The position numbers were made by a program, and so were the translations under genes. Of a stretch of 64,000 bases of DNA, positions 45,362 to 58,453 are shown piece by piece. This DNA is from Pipra filicauda (taxonomy: Eukaryota > Chordata > Aves > Passeriformes > Pipridae). The stretch lies in the NCBI RefSeq assembly GCF_003945595.2, contig NW_024103862.1, positions 124,001-188,000 on the forward strand, written 5' to 3'. The notes under the pieces were generated by a model. The model searched no databases and was not told where the DNA came from. It saw only the letters and a program-made list of their open reading frames with translations. Each line of letters opens with the position of its first letter. Within the stretch, counting starts at the first letter, position 1.

Positions 45362-48345
45362 AGATTAAGAGACAAACACTTTTTATTCCATCACAGCATA
45401 CAATTATTGAGAAGTTGTGGTTAGGGATCTGGTCAAACAAATGTTTTTAAGGTGCAAGTGTTCTATATCAACTGAATTATCCCCCAAAGGGCTTTAACAT
45501 GGGACATGGCTTCCCTCTTCCATGATCTTTCATTCTACACCATTCTGTCATGTTTGTCCCCATGTCCTCATATTGAATAACTATAATTTGTGCCAATTGG
45601 CTTATTATAGAAGCCAGACTGCCTCTCTTTTATTTTCTTTTTGATGTAAACTGTCTTCTGTAAAAGTTAAAACTACAAAGAACTACAATAAAAAAATAAA
45701 AAAAAAACTACAATAAAATAGACGTACCTGATTTTCCTTTAAATGAGCCAGCTCTACTTCTGCACACAATATGAGAGAATTGTATCAGCAGGGGAAAGAA
45801 TGACATACAGTTTAACCTCCCAGACATATATTCAGCTGCTCTGTGCAGCACAGCATGGTTTAGTAGGCTTAAACTTACTTGTACCTTAAAGGAAGCAAGG
45901 AAAGAGCATTTGAAAGCCAGTCCAACAGCACAGGAACCCTAGAAACATATTCCATATGTACAAAGCTGCCTGTTTCGGTGATGCTCTTAGGTTTCTTCCA
46001 AAGACTAAGGACATATCCCTGAGGTCCTGGTGTCCCTTATGTACAGGGGGAGATTTCTTGGTAAAGATCCATCCGAGTTCTGGATGCAAGGAGAAGGAGA
46101 AGTGGTTTAGCATTTTCTCTGTCTGACTTCATCATCCTGAGACAACGTAATTCAGAGTCTCTCTTCATACCAGAACAAGATCCAAATAAGCACCATCACC
46201 TATATCTTAAATTTCTTTAAATCGAGATTTTTGAAAGAAACTACATACTGTAACCAAAAGCTCAGCCTAGGTGAGTCAGAGATTCCAAAGACATGTTTCC
46301 TGTTAAAACCTGTCTTTGGTTAAGATATATTCTCATATTCTCAGTGCAGCAAATTCTGCTTTTTGCTCCTTATGCAACTACTTTTGCCAGGTGCAGACTC
46401 TCTTGCTGCATTTGCATTTCTTTGCAGGAGTAGCGTTAAGGTACTCCGGCCAAATCTGCCCCCCATATGCTAAAACATCCTGACACCTGACTCTGGGGAA
46501 AAACCAGAAAATATCTTCCATACACCCAGCAGGGGCATGATCACCAGACATGTAGGGATGGTTATGCTGGTTTTGTGCTGGTAGGAGAAAAGTCCTTTCT
46601 AGAATGGCTCCAGTGTAGCTTGTGTATTTGCATGCTGCCTGGTTACAGGTTGAGCTTAGATACCTTGGAAAAGAAATACTCCTTTTGGGTGCACTCTGGG
46701 CTTCAGGTTGCAGAATCAGACCCAGATGAAGGTGAAGGGAGCAGTGGGATGACGTGTAAAGTGGAAGTTGTTAGCAAGAAACAGGAGTGAATAGGACATG
46801 AAGCCACAGCATATATACAGGCACCATCTACTACAACCAAATAAACTGCACCAGGGAGATGTGGTATAAGAGATCACACTGGGTCAGATACAACTGGAGA
46901 AGCAGCTTTGTAAATTCATTAGGCACTGATAGAAAGCAAAGCTTCCTGCAATTCTTGATAGCTTTTCTGCCCAGTGGGAATCCAGCACAAAAGCTTTTTA
47001 GCACACAGTTTAACGGGGAGTACCTGAGCAAACTGATAGCATTGCTGCTTTTATGGTAGTCTTTTTTCTCACACCAGATCACTCCACAAAGCATTATAAG
47101 GATGTGTGTGTGTGTGTGTTTATGTACCTCCATCTGCACATTCAGGTAGCAGCTTGAACGAATTAAACAATGCTATCCTTAGCACAAAGAACTGCAGTGG
47201 CAAGGATACTCATAAAAGAAAATCAACTATCAAAAAAGGGGTTCTCAAAATGACCTGCTTTACTATGGTAGAGTTCTTTGTGTTGCACATTTTTGGATGT
47301 CATGGCTGAGTGAAGAGGCCGCTATGTTACCTGCCAAGCACATAAATCCAGCCATGTTTCTGATTATAGTGTTATTTCTTCCAAAGACAAAACCCCCCAG
47401 TTCAACTGCGGCTCAAAACTGTCATTTGCTCTGTGGTTTAAATATGGCATATTCATGCACAAGTGAAAACATTGGATAGGTCATCTACTAAATATCCTGA
47501 TAGATGGAAATTCATTAGGAAAACCAAAGTGATGATCAAGAAGTTTCTTATCTTCACCTCTTCTATCTGTCATCTACTGTTGTTGACACACAAAACACAC
47601 AAAACAATGTCAAAGTCTGGTTGACATAGAAGTTATTTCTTTCATTTCTTGTTTTCAAGAATCAAAAGCCATCATCTGTTTGCTTGTTGTCTCTTCCTAA
47701 ATTCTTAAAAATGGAGGTAAACTTTGTCAAGAATAGACAGACTCATGATCTGTGGTCCTCTAAGGAAGATAAGTTTTTGAGAATTTCCAGTATATATTCA
47801 CACATCCAAGAAAAACATCAAAATTATTAATTTTACTTGTATGCATTGAACAAAATAGTAATAGAAAAAGAAGTTTCAACTATGCAGTGCTAAAAATAAT
47901 TTGGAATTAATACCCACAGAGAGAAATACCGTATGCTACTTTTCCATCTCCCCCTGCATACCAGATTATAAGAAAAGTTTTCAGACAACCTGTACTCATT
48001 CATGCTACCTTATATGAATTTCTACACTCTTATGAATTTTAACCAGCTCTTGGTTATTATTCAAGGCTTTTATTTCTCTGTGATTTGATTAGTGCTTGGT
48101 TTAAGCTGCTGTATGTCTTTCAGGCTTTGGAGCTTACTTCTGAGGTGCATTTCTATGTCAACCACTCCTTCAAGTCCCCTCAGAGGGTTCTACTAGGGGC
48201 AATAATATGAGCAGGCTGATAAGGGTAGAGATTAAATTCTTAATTTGCAGTTCATTAGTTCATATAGCATTTTCCACATTAATTCATATGATGGCTTTGA
48301 GTCTATCTGAGGGTTGCTTTTTGTTTTTCTATTTTTCTCTGAGGT
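45362..48345. other. Intron-like sequence with simple repeats
   Basis: It contains an A-rich segment flanked by two copies of AACTACAATAAAA (about 45679-45720) and a TG dinucleotide run at 47103-47119. No exon or further LINE was recognised. Confidence 0.55.
47103..47119 (+). repeat. (TG)n microsatellite
   Basis: About eight TG units. Confidence 0.9.
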
Positions 48346-48890
48346 ACCATAGTATTGTAGAATGGTTTGGATTGTAAGGGACTTTAAAGATCATTGAATT
48401 CAACACCTCCTGCGTGGGCAGGGACACCTTGCACTAGACAAGTTGCTCAAAGCCCCATCCAGCCTGGCCTTGAAGGCTTGCATCCATAACTTCTCTGGGC
48501 AACCTGTTCCAGTGCTTCACCACCCTCACAGTAAATAATGTCTTCTTAATATCTAATCTATACCTACCCTCTTTCAGTTTAAAGTCATTGCCTCTTGTCC
48601 TTTCACTTGTAAAAAGTCCTTCTCCATCTTTCTTGTAGCCCCCTTCAGGTATTGGAAGGTGCTGTAGAGTCCCCCTGGACCTTTCTCTCCTCCAGGCTGA
48701 ACAGCCCCAACTGTCTCAGCCTGTCTTCATAGGAGAGGCTCTGATCATCTTCATGGCCTCCTCTGAACTCACTCCAGCACGTCCACATCCCTCTTATGTT
48801 GGGGGCCCCAGAGCTGGGCACAGCATTCCGGGTGGGGTCTCACGAGAACAGAGTAGAGGAAGAGAATCACCTCTCTCACCTACTGCTGTA
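48346..48890 (-). mobile_element. CR1: CR1 LINE 3' end, about 545 bp
   Basis: The plus strand shows antisense CR1: GAATGGTTTGGATTGTAAGG, AGGGACACCTTGCACTAGAC, GGGCAACCTGTTCCAGTGC, CTCCTCCAGGCTGAACAGCC, TCATAGGAGAGGCTCTGATC and AGCTGGGCACAGCATTCC. It covers the 3' UTR and the final polymerase region, with no open frame of note. It appears younger than the relics at 38640 and 43980. Confidence 0.92.
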
Positions 48891-51800
48891 GCATAACTGT
48901 TGCTAGTGAAAACTTTGCAATTTTTTTTGTGTGATTTTTAAACTATGTTTATGGATTAAGAAGAGCTCAATCTTCAATATTATTACCAAGGTATTTAAGA
49001 GGTATCTATAAAGGAGATTAGAGAATAATGTGGATCAGGCTGTCATAATCCACTGAAATGTTGAACTAGTTAGTTTTGTTTCCATGTCACAGTTTGTCTG
49101 TCTTTAAATGGGTGCTACCTCATGGCAATGTAATTGTTTCACGCATGTGTTATTTACATTGTGCATGAAGGGAGAGAAATTATACAGTAGAAAATAAGTA
49201 ATTCTTACAGATTTCAATGCATCATTGAATTTAAAATACATTCTCTGTGTCTATTGTCACAAGTAACTGGAAATAATACTCTGATTATGTGCCTTTTGAT
49301 CTAATAAGGAGGGGAAAAATATCTTTTGGCATTCTATCAACAAAGGACATCTTTCATAATTGCAGTATAAGCAGTGAAAGAATTTTAAAAGGAGTATTAG
49401 CATAAAAAATGGCCAAGCTTTGCAATATTCTGCTGTTCTTAAAGGAGTGTGCTTTGGTACCCCCTGCTTGCATAATCCCTTTCTCTGGGATTCAAAAACC
49501 TTCCCAAGTACTTTGTCACATGCCAAAGAAATTTACATTGGCTCTAGTCACTGGCAGACATTTCTTTCATTCTTTCTTCCGATTTCATTGCCAGCTTCCA
49601 AAGTAGTATGTGCAACTCTGTGGAAATGAAGTCATTACCTAATGGGTACCTTGAAGAAACACTTTGGGTTACAAGACACCCTCAAACCTGAATTTCTTTG
49701 TTATACCCAAAGATGTGAAATATCATGTGATCTACAAGTAGCTCTGAAATTATCTTTAGCATTGAGAAGTTAAGGTAAAGGCAAATAAAAGTGGTTATTT
49801 AGAAAATATTAAAACTAATAACACAAAGTCAGTTTGACAGAAGTGAAGGAAGGCCATCTTTCTGTCTGTTTATTGTAAAGTTAGATGTAAAGGATTTTCT
49901 CAGTCTCTGTTATTCAGCTAATTAGCTGAATAGCCAATTAGTTATTAACCTAAATATGAGAACTTTGACCACATTCTTAGCATAACTTTTATTTTCTTTA
50001 CACACTGGAGAAAAACTAGATCTAGAGAAAGTCTTGCTTGTAGATCTCCTTTCTCTCCCTCTTTCTTCTTACCACCTTCATCCCCTTCACTTTCCATTGT
50101 TTTGTTCTTAAATTTTCAAGGTTAGCTTTATTTTACACTTTTGACTTTCACTGTATCCATTTGAATCATTAACAAGTAATTAATATATTTCAAGATAAAA
50201 CAGTGTTCTGACCAGTCATGTTTAAATACTATGTTCAGTGTTTTTACTTATTGAGACTTTAATTTCATTTAAAATAGGACACTTAGATATCTATCACACA
50301 ATAGACAATCAAATAAATTAGGATTATTTCTTGGGGTTTAGTTCTAAATAAGTGAGTGGGGACAAAGGTTCCCAGACCCCTTCTGTGTACGTAACTCATC
50401 TTGGAGCACCAGTACCCCAACCTAATCTGCGAGGAATACTCTGACATTAACATTATACTGACTATGTAGGTGAAATTCTGTGACCTACAGAATTATATGG
50501 GAGACTGGATTACACAATTTGTTCCAAATTCTCCATCTTTCAGATGTCAGAACACATTATATTTTTTCTAAAGGCCTGGAAGCAAAAACGAGGGAGGGAG
50601 AATAACCCATGACTAAGCTAAAGAGAGAGAGGGGAGAGAGAACACACTGTCTTGTGGGTGAAATCTTGGCAATGTAACATGTCAGTCCTCCCTTGTAACT
50701 GGTAAAGTCTTTTTGGGGTAATGAGAGTAATTATGTGTTTATGCTGCTGGAGAAATAAATTCCCAGACCAAGTGCAGGCAACAATATGTCTGATATTGGC
50801 CTGTGAAGATTAGATTATCAACTACAATTTTTAATTTAGAGACCAAGAGGCACTGTGGGAAGCAGGATTTGAGAACAGCAGATACAGGTTAGGACTTCAA
50901 AAAGCGTGGTAGCTAACAGGTATAGTCTTTTCCAGCAGAACTGGACTTCTAGTGCTAGGTAGATGGCCTTCAAGAGGAATTGTATTAGCCAATAGCAACC
51001 TCTATTCATTTTAAGAATAGACATTTATTATAGTATCTGCTCACTTGTTTCTCCCTGATAAATATAAAACAAAAGTACCTATAAGCTCACTTTTAGAGTC
51101 CTTAGCACATTTTAAGGGCTATCAGTGTTGTAGTCTCTAGGAGCTCTCCACTACAGCTGTAAACGGCACAGTTGGACCAGACCAGCTCTGCACTGTGCTG
51201 ATTAAATTGGTAGACAATGCCTCTACAGCCTGAATTTTATTCCGCTCAAATCAAATAGATTTTAGGAAGATGAAGGAAAGGGAAAAAAAATCAGACAACA
51301 CAGTGTACTTCAGATGTTGCTACCACCTCATCCTGCTATGTTTTCTGGGCCTTTTTCTAGCTGTTTGTCTGCTTTTGTGGTTTTGGATTTCTAAGTACTT
51401 TAAGGCTGACACTCCTACTGCTACCACTGTAGAATCGTGCATTTCATCATTTAGTTCAGGAAAATGAGGACATACATACCTTTGAGACTGTCTGTTCTTT
51501 AATTCAAAAAATTGCATCCAGTTTTGAAAATATGTATAATGATATAGTTTTACAATATGTTTCTAATAAAATGTATATAATCAAGCAGAGTGCATAATTA
51601 TATAGTCATGTAATTGGATAACTACAGTAGTAAATGGTCATTATTATGCTACAACTATATACTACTTTGACTCTTGATTTTGTTCCTTTGTCATTGTCTT
51701 AAAATATGTAGAGTTATAATTTCTTTGTACCTGATAATCTTAGCCATATTTCTGTCTTTCTGAATCATGCATACACACAGATGCCAGGATAATATCCTGT

Positions 51801-53454
51801 TTCCCTTATGTACCTCCCATTCCAACTTAGTGCTTTTCTAGTCTTTAATGGAAGAAAAGAACTTTACAGTCTTCTTTGCAGAGCAGTAAAAATGTTTGTG
51901 GCAAGTAGGTACCTAAGATTAACTACTCGTGTTTCAGCCTGTCCTCAGTATTTGTAAGTTCTTCTGAAACTGCTCGTTGGGAAATTGTAATAGTCAGGGT
52001 ACTTTGTAATTTAATGCGTTTTTACCTTTTTGCTCAGTAAATTCACTCTTGCTACATAGTTTCAATTTCATAAGTTAAATTTAAAGACACCTTGTCAAGC
52101 TTTGTATCCTACACATTTTTTGTGCATAAACATTCAGTTTTAAAAGTTTCTTTTCCTTTCATACTCCCTCAGTCTTTGTGAGAGATTGGGTAATAGTGAA
52201 ATATCTTGCAGAAAAAAAGGAATTGTGCTCACCAAGTTATACTTCTGAAGAATCACAGAGATGAATAATGATCTTCAGCTGTCATCAGGAAAAAAGGAGT
52301 CAGGAAAAAGCCATATTCAGTGAGATGACAGTCTGGGTGGACTGGATGTGCACAAGGAAGGACATGAAGCAGAGTTTTCATTTTGATTGGAGAAGTCTTC
52401 CAAATCTAGTTTACCTACAATGGTCCATACATCCTCTGAGAGCCAGGAGTATATTTATTTCATTTATTTGGATGGTTCTATGCTGTTTAATGAGATCTCT
52501 ACAAAACTCTGTGTAGCTGCTTAAAAGTGTAAGTGACCTATTGTACACCTGATTTTGAAGATTAGCCTGATAGCCTAGGGCACTGCTTCCTGTAATCTTA
52601 AATACTTGGTATACACTCCACACCTCCTTTGAGCCAGTGGAACTGCAGTATATGAAGCTGATAGATAAGAAAGTAACCTCCTACTGTGAGTGTATTTTTA
52701 AAGGCCACAGCTGATGACGACAAAGCAAAGCAGAAAGACTTAAACCAAAATTATTCGAAACATCAATTTTAATAAAAAGTATTTCAGCCTGCAGAAAATA
52801 GCCTTGATTTAAATCACCACATCTAGTTTTATTTTGCATTTTTCCTTGCTTTCCTAAGGAAAGTTTAATCCACATTGGCTGTTATTATTTGCAAGTAAAC
52901 ATACATTTTACACTCAGTTTGGTTCTTGTTTTTAAGAGGATATATTCAAATAATATTCATTTATTAAAGCAATTATATGTCACAGCATATATTTGCTCAA
53001 ATGATTAGTTTTTTAATTTCTTACATGTTTTAATAGTTTCAGTTTAATGATGGACAATTATATAATCTAATTTCCCTTCTATTAAACTGGGCCTTTATGT
53101 TTCATGCAGATGTCCATAGCTTAAGCTAGAGATTTTAGTTAGATTGAAGCATTTAGGTCCTCTAGAGACTATACTTCCTGCACAAGAAAAATAACATTTC
53201 ATTTCTACCTAAGGATATCAGCAGAAAATAAATTATATATCAAAAGCCTTTATCATAGCATCATATAAGTGTAGCCATGTTCCACTAATAAGAAATCCCT
53301 TCGTGCACTGAAGTCTCTGCCAACTTATAGCCTAGGTGACAATTGTTTCTCACACCCTGAGCCTGTCCTTTGCTATGACTTGGAGAATGTTAGCAACATT
53401 TATCAGTTAGTCATTGAAGAAATAAGGAGTTTGGTATGAAAATTCTGGTGGTTC
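48891..53454. other. Intron-like sequence with a perfect palindrome
   Basis: AT-rich unique sequence. It includes a 22-bp perfect palindrome at 49911-49932 and several homeodomain-type TAATTA cores around it. Short frames (for example 51270-51467, with a hydrophobic stretch, and 52268-52516) have no splice context or known homology. Confidence 0.5.
49911..49932. repeat. 22-bp perfect palindrome centred on TAATTA
   Basis: The left half TATTCAGCTAA is followed directly by its reverse complement TTAGCTGAATA. The centre is a homeodomain-type core. No function is shown. Confidence 0.92.
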
Positions 53455-54368
53455 TGAAAATACTGTATGGCCATGTCCAAAGAGTTATACTCAATGCTCA
53501 AAGGAAGCCAGTAACAAGTGGTGTTGCTCAGGGGCCCATACTGTGACCAGTGCTATTTCATACCTTCTTTACTTACGTAGCAGTATTGAGTGCACCCTCA
53601 GCAGGTTTACTGATGACACCAAGCTGACTGGTGCTGTTGATGGGCTTGAGGGAAGAGATGCCACCCAGAGGGACCTTGGCAGGCTCGAGGAGTGCGTCCA
53701 TATGAACCTCACGAAGTTCAGCAATGCCATGTGCAAGATCTTGCACCTGGGTCAGGGCAATCTGTAATATCAGTGCAGACTGGGGGATGAATGGCTTGAA
53801 AGGAGCCCTGCTGAGAAGAACTTTGGTATCATGGTGGATGACAAACTTAAGAGGAGTCTGCAAAGTGCACTTGCAGTCCAGAAAGCCAACTGTTCCCTGG
53901 GCTGCGTCACAAGAAGTGTAGCTAGTGGATTGAGGGAGGTTATTCTCCCCCTCTACTATACTCTCAAGAGACTCCACCTGGAGGGCCATGAGAATGATCA
54001 GAGGGCTGAGGGAATTGGGTCTATTTAAACTTTACCATGGCCTTTCAATATATAAAGGGAGCTTATAAGAAAGATGGAGAGAGGCTTTTTACAATGGTCT
54101 GTAGTGAGAGGACGAAGGGTAACAATTTTAAATTGAAAGAGTGTAGATCAAGATTAAACATAAGGAAGACATTTTTTGCAATGAGGGTGGTGAGGCACTG
54201 GAACAGGTTGCTTAGAGCAGTTGTGGATGTCCCATTCCTGGAAGTTTTCAAGGCCAGCTTGGATGAGATTTGAGAAACTTGATCTAGTGAAAGATGTTCC
54301 TGGCCATGGCAGGAAAGTTGAACCAAATGATATTTAGGCTCCCTTCCAACCACTGTGTGATTCCATGA
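53455..54368 (+). mobile_element. CR1: CR1 LINE 3' portion with internal deletions
   Basis: It begins within the reverse transcriptase (AGTGGTGTTGCTCAGGGGCC). The FTDDTKLTG box is in the frame at 53543-53767, followed by QRDLGRLEECVHMNLTKFSN and KILHLGQGN. A second frame (53831-54028) carries KSLQSALAVQKANCSLGC-like residues read as KRSLQSALAVQKANCSLGC. The 3' UTR reads GGATGTCCCATTCCTGGAAG, then TTCAAGGCCAGCTTGGATG, and ends CAACCACTGTGTGATTCCAT. Segments are missing around 53978-54030. The product is inactive. Confidence 0.92.
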
Positions 54369-57300
54369 AATAGCTGAGTATTTTCTGTATTGCTTATTCT
54401 CTCCAGAGAAAGATGTTTACCCTGACCACTGTGTAGCTGGATGAAAGCACGGGACAACAACCTCTTCCCACAGTTTCCCATCTATTTTCTGTAGAATACC
54501 ACTGGTGTCTTCTGAGACACTTTACTAGGCTGGGGTCTCCAGGCAAGATAGGTAGTCCTATACAGTGCAGGGGTCCCAGAAGGTTTCAAGGCCTTGAACT
54601 CAATATCATCAAGACAAATCCACCTTGGCACTTAAATTGCTCTCTGGATCAAGCCAGAGGCTCCTGCTTATTCTTCCAGGTGCTAGTGACTTTTGTTGCT
54701 TTGGATATCCTGTTCCAACCACTTCATTGTTCCCTTGGAATGATTACGGAAACTGAAGATGACCATATTAAGTATCTTAGAGCTCATTTGCATCCTATTT
54801 TCTTTAGTTATCAGGGAACACACTTTTAAGTCTTATCACTTGATGCCAAGCCAACAGCCAACATTTCCAATATCAAGAAACTGGGCAGTACACTTTAGTC
54901 AGCTCACTGCAGATTGACAATTAGCATGCTGGCTTCATGGGTTCACATAATACTATTAATTAAACAGCAGCTGGGTTAATCAAGATAGCAAAAGTAATTT
55001 GTTGGAATAAATACTTTGTTAATGAGTCCATCAATAACAAAAAATAAGAGGTTTTAATCAATTAATTTTTTAAAATATTCACACTGTGGTGGCTGTAACT
55101 TTTTTTAAAGATCTGAAAACAGGTCTCATATATCAAAGGCTATATTTTCACTTTATCACTTCATGTTAATTGTGCTGTAAATATCAGTTACCCAACTATA
55201 ATTATTAGTTTGTTAGTTGCATGCCGCATGTTGCTGTCCACCTCTGAACAGCAATACCTGATAAATGATGCTAAAGAACTCTTTTTCCTCTTTGTTGCTT
55301 TATTTTTTTCAGAAACATTCATTCTGACAATAAACTATAGAAAGATATTCTTGAAATATGGTAGGTCATGATATCTCCTGACATGGTTAGAGATTTCATC
55401 TTTGTTTTCCCCTCTATGACCCTGAAATTGAGAGAAGGTGAATGTACTTTTTTTTTTTCTCCTGGTATTAATAACTAAACAGATGGGGAAAATGGTGTAT
55501 TTTAGGGTAACAGTGATTCCTAAGTGACTGAGGAATATTTATTTACTAATGGTGAGAAATATAAAGAAATATATTTCTGAGAAGCAGATAGAGACTGATT
55601 TTGCAAGAAGCTCATAGATTAGGCAAAGTGTGTTTCAAACATTGAAGAGAGTGGGAAAAGTTTTACTTTAAGATGAAGATCTAGTGAAAGAGCAAGATGT
55701 AAGCTGTTAGGACTGTTAAAACAATCAGGCTTGTCATGACCCACATTCTTTTGAAGGGAAGACCTCTCCAAGTTTTCCCTATTGCTTTTGTTCTTTGTGT
55801 CAGATGGTTTGTTATTCATTAGAGTGGAAGTCTTGCTGTGCTTTATCCACCTGTTCAACACATTAGATATGTGAGAAGTTTACTAGAAGCTCTCGCAGAG
55901 AGAATTTTTATAAAATATGCATGGATATAGAGTGCACATGAACATATAAAGAAGGAATTGCATTCATAAAAATACAGTTAATTTAATACAGAATACTAAT
56001 AACAAGAGAAAATACATGATGGGAAAATAGTAAATAATTCTAAATATTGGATCTTCCTTCACAAACACTTAAACCCACAAGCTGTACTACTAGTCATTTT
56101 TATTATGTTCATTATTTATTTAGTGGTTTTACTCTTCAAAATATTTCAGTTATGTTTAGGGAAAACAAACAAACCCATGTGACTTATGTAGTCAAATTGC
56201 ACAACACAAACGGTGAACAGGAAATATTGTAAATAAACAGATGACATTCTGTTATGAAAAATCATGAACACCAGAACCTATGTTCTGATGTTTCTGTGGT
56301 ACGTTCAGGTGGCGCAAGCATTATACCTCAAGTATGATTAGTCTTTCAATTCCATGGAAGCCTTTAGATCATATTATTTTTGTCGTCATGCCTGAAAGGT
56401 GCTCTAAACTGTGAAGTTTAGGTAAGAAATGTGCCTAATCTGTCAAGGAGTCTGTAAATCAGTGCTGGTCCTGGATGTGCTGGGCAGCAGAACCACAAGA
56501 TCCCATTATCATTAATAGCAGGTGGCTGGACTTCTCTTAATCACACACAGAGTCTTCAGCAGGTAAAGGTGGACATGCAGCAAACCAGTGAACCCTACCA
56601 TGTCTGTGGGTTCCATTCAGCTGCAGCAACCTCACACCAGACACAGTGGGGATGGGTAGCTCAGGCGTGGCTTGGTCCTGGCCACCTCCAGTGAGCGCCT
56701 CCTCCAGAGCTGGTTTGCATTTAGCTGCCTCAGAGCATCAGTATAACAAAGTGGTGTTCACCTGGCAGAGGCTATGGCAATACCACCCCAGTAAACTGGA
56801 CACAAAAATTGTCAAGGAAGCTGCCAATACTGTAGTCTGCTCAGAACCACAGGAAAGTTGGATTAAACTCACTTTCTCAAAACACCAGTGACATGAATGC
56901 CCTAGAGAGGAAGCTCTGACAGGACCGTGCCACAGCGCTCTGACAGCTCTCATTCACAATAAACTCAGCTTCAGCATACTGTAGCTTAATTCTCCATGGG
57001 AAGATTAATCCCTTGGAGAAGGATTAAGCTGCAGTGAACTAGGGCCACTTTATTTCTGAATGGGAAAGGCCACACAGGGATTTAATGTACTTTATCTTAT
57101 GTGCATTGATTTCACAGCTTTAGTTAATTCATCTTAACTTCCCCGAATTCCCTTGTGTGGACAAGCTTTTTGTCTGCAGAGAGGCTCTTGGAGCTGCCAC
57201 ACCAGAAAGCAGGTTGGAATAATTTCAGTGTTCTGAATGAGCTTATACCTGTCTAGATATTATTAAATTACCTCTTTCTCAGATGGTTGATCTGTGACAT

Positions 57301-58392
57301 CCCAAGAAGAACTGTTTTAATTAGATTTTTTGAATGGATCAGTGAAAAAGGAGTTTTCTTAAAACTAATCTCTGGATTATTGTAGAAATCTCTCATGAAG
57401 AGTCTTTTCAAGGCTTTCAGATAGCTTTAATTGTGTAAAGCTGCACAAACAATATTTTCTCAGGCATGGGCATGTCTGGGCAGTGCAGTTGAATAGGTTT
57501 ACTTGCCCAGTGGGATTTTCTTCTTCTTTGATGGTGGTTATAAGAAAACATTTTGTCTATATTGATAACAAATGAGTGAAGTTTCTATTTCCTCATCCTA
57601 AAGATTCTAATCCCTTCCTCTTGGTGACACAAGTGACACAATTCCAGGTCTAGGAGGATGTTTTTGTGAGTGCAGCTGTTAAAAAAATGGCATGGTTTGG
57701 GTGGTGTTGTCCTTTGGGGAAATGAGTCTGTGCATTATTTGCATAGTTATTGTGAAGTACTGATAGCCCCTTCTGATAAGATGTTTCCTGATGTCAGTGA
57801 ATCATAAACCAGTTTTACTGTTCAGCTACATCATGAGAATTCACATATAAATTTAAATTTTTTCCAAACAGTTCTTCACTGGGACACTTTATGCAACACA
57901 AAAAGACGTCTCTTGTGGATTCCATAGAAGTGTTACTATGACTGAATTCTGTAGCAGTCAATAAATATTTTGTCTGTTTAGTAAGTATACGAAGTGCACA
58001 GAGGGCCCACATGCATGTTCGAAAACTCATGTGAGAACAGAGGTATTGAACAAAGAAAAAAATGTAAATAGTAGCTGAATGTCAAGGTACAGGTGCTTTC
58101 CACCAGTATTACTTAATAGTAATATTCGTCAATACTAACCCCAGTGGGACTGGGGAAATATTTTAAAATATAAAATATTTATTTATATATAAAGTATATG
58201 CTGTGCAACATGATCAAAAGGGAGGAAATCTCTTTAATATAGCTATTTCTGACTATTTGCACTGAAATTTACAAATGCAGGAAATGAAACCAAATATTTT
58301 TAGCATTTAGCTGTATTTCTACGTTGTTGTACTGAAAGCCTGATAAGTGTTCAGTGTGTTCTGATGATTGTTTTTCCTCTTCCTTCATACAG
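54369..58392. other. Intron-like sequence upstream of the NKAIN exon
   Basis: Unique sequence with an imperfect hairpin at 56982-57032. An AT-rich block at about 54950-55215, rich in AATTA and TTAAT cores, has the look of a conserved noncoding element, though conservation cannot be judged here. Confidence 0.5.
56982..57032. repeat. Imperfect inverted repeat
   Basis: The left arm TAGCTTAATTCTCCATGGG (56982-57000) pairs with the right arm CCTTGGAGAAGGATTAAGCT (57011-57030), with a small bulge and a 10-base loop. Confidence 0.75.
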
Positions 58393-58453
58393 CTGATTGG
58401 ATTTGTGTATGCCTGTTACGTGATCAGTATTTTCATGGAGGAGGAGGACAGCT
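58393..58453 (+). CDS. NKAIN3: Internal coding exon of an NKAIN-family gene, probably NKAIN3
   Basis: NKAIN proteins are small neuronal multi-pass membrane proteins that interact with the Na+/K+-ATPase beta subunit. The exon is 61 nt: 20 codons plus one base, so it ends in phase 1. It encodes a hydrophobic stretch (GFVYACYVISIF) followed at once by Met and an acidic run, EEEDS. This is the family's signature at the end of the last membrane segment and the start of the cytoplasmic tail. The acceptor is strong (a TTTTTCCTCTTCCTTCATACAG tract, split here as TTTTTCCTC then TTCCTTCATACAG) with a CTGAT branch-like site upstream, and the donor is GTAAGT. From recalled family sequences, the YVISI and MEEED residues fit NKAIN3 better than NKAIN1, 2 or 4, but the paralogue is an inference. 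Reading through the donor gives only three more codons before TGA at 58462-58464. No other recognisable family exon precedes it in this window. Confidence 0.85.

Larger units (their letters stand above)
1..58392 (+). other. Presumed giant intron upstream of the NKAIN-like exon
   Basis: No sequence left of 58393 resembles the other NKAIN exons (N-terminal membrane segments, or the extracellular loop segment that should precede this exon). I infer that the whole left side belongs to one long intron. NKAIN2 and NKAIN3 are known for introns of tens to hundreds of kilobases. All sizeable reading frames here are mobile-element remains or antisense shadows. A separate unrecognised gene within the intron cannot be excluded. 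Confidence 0.6.
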
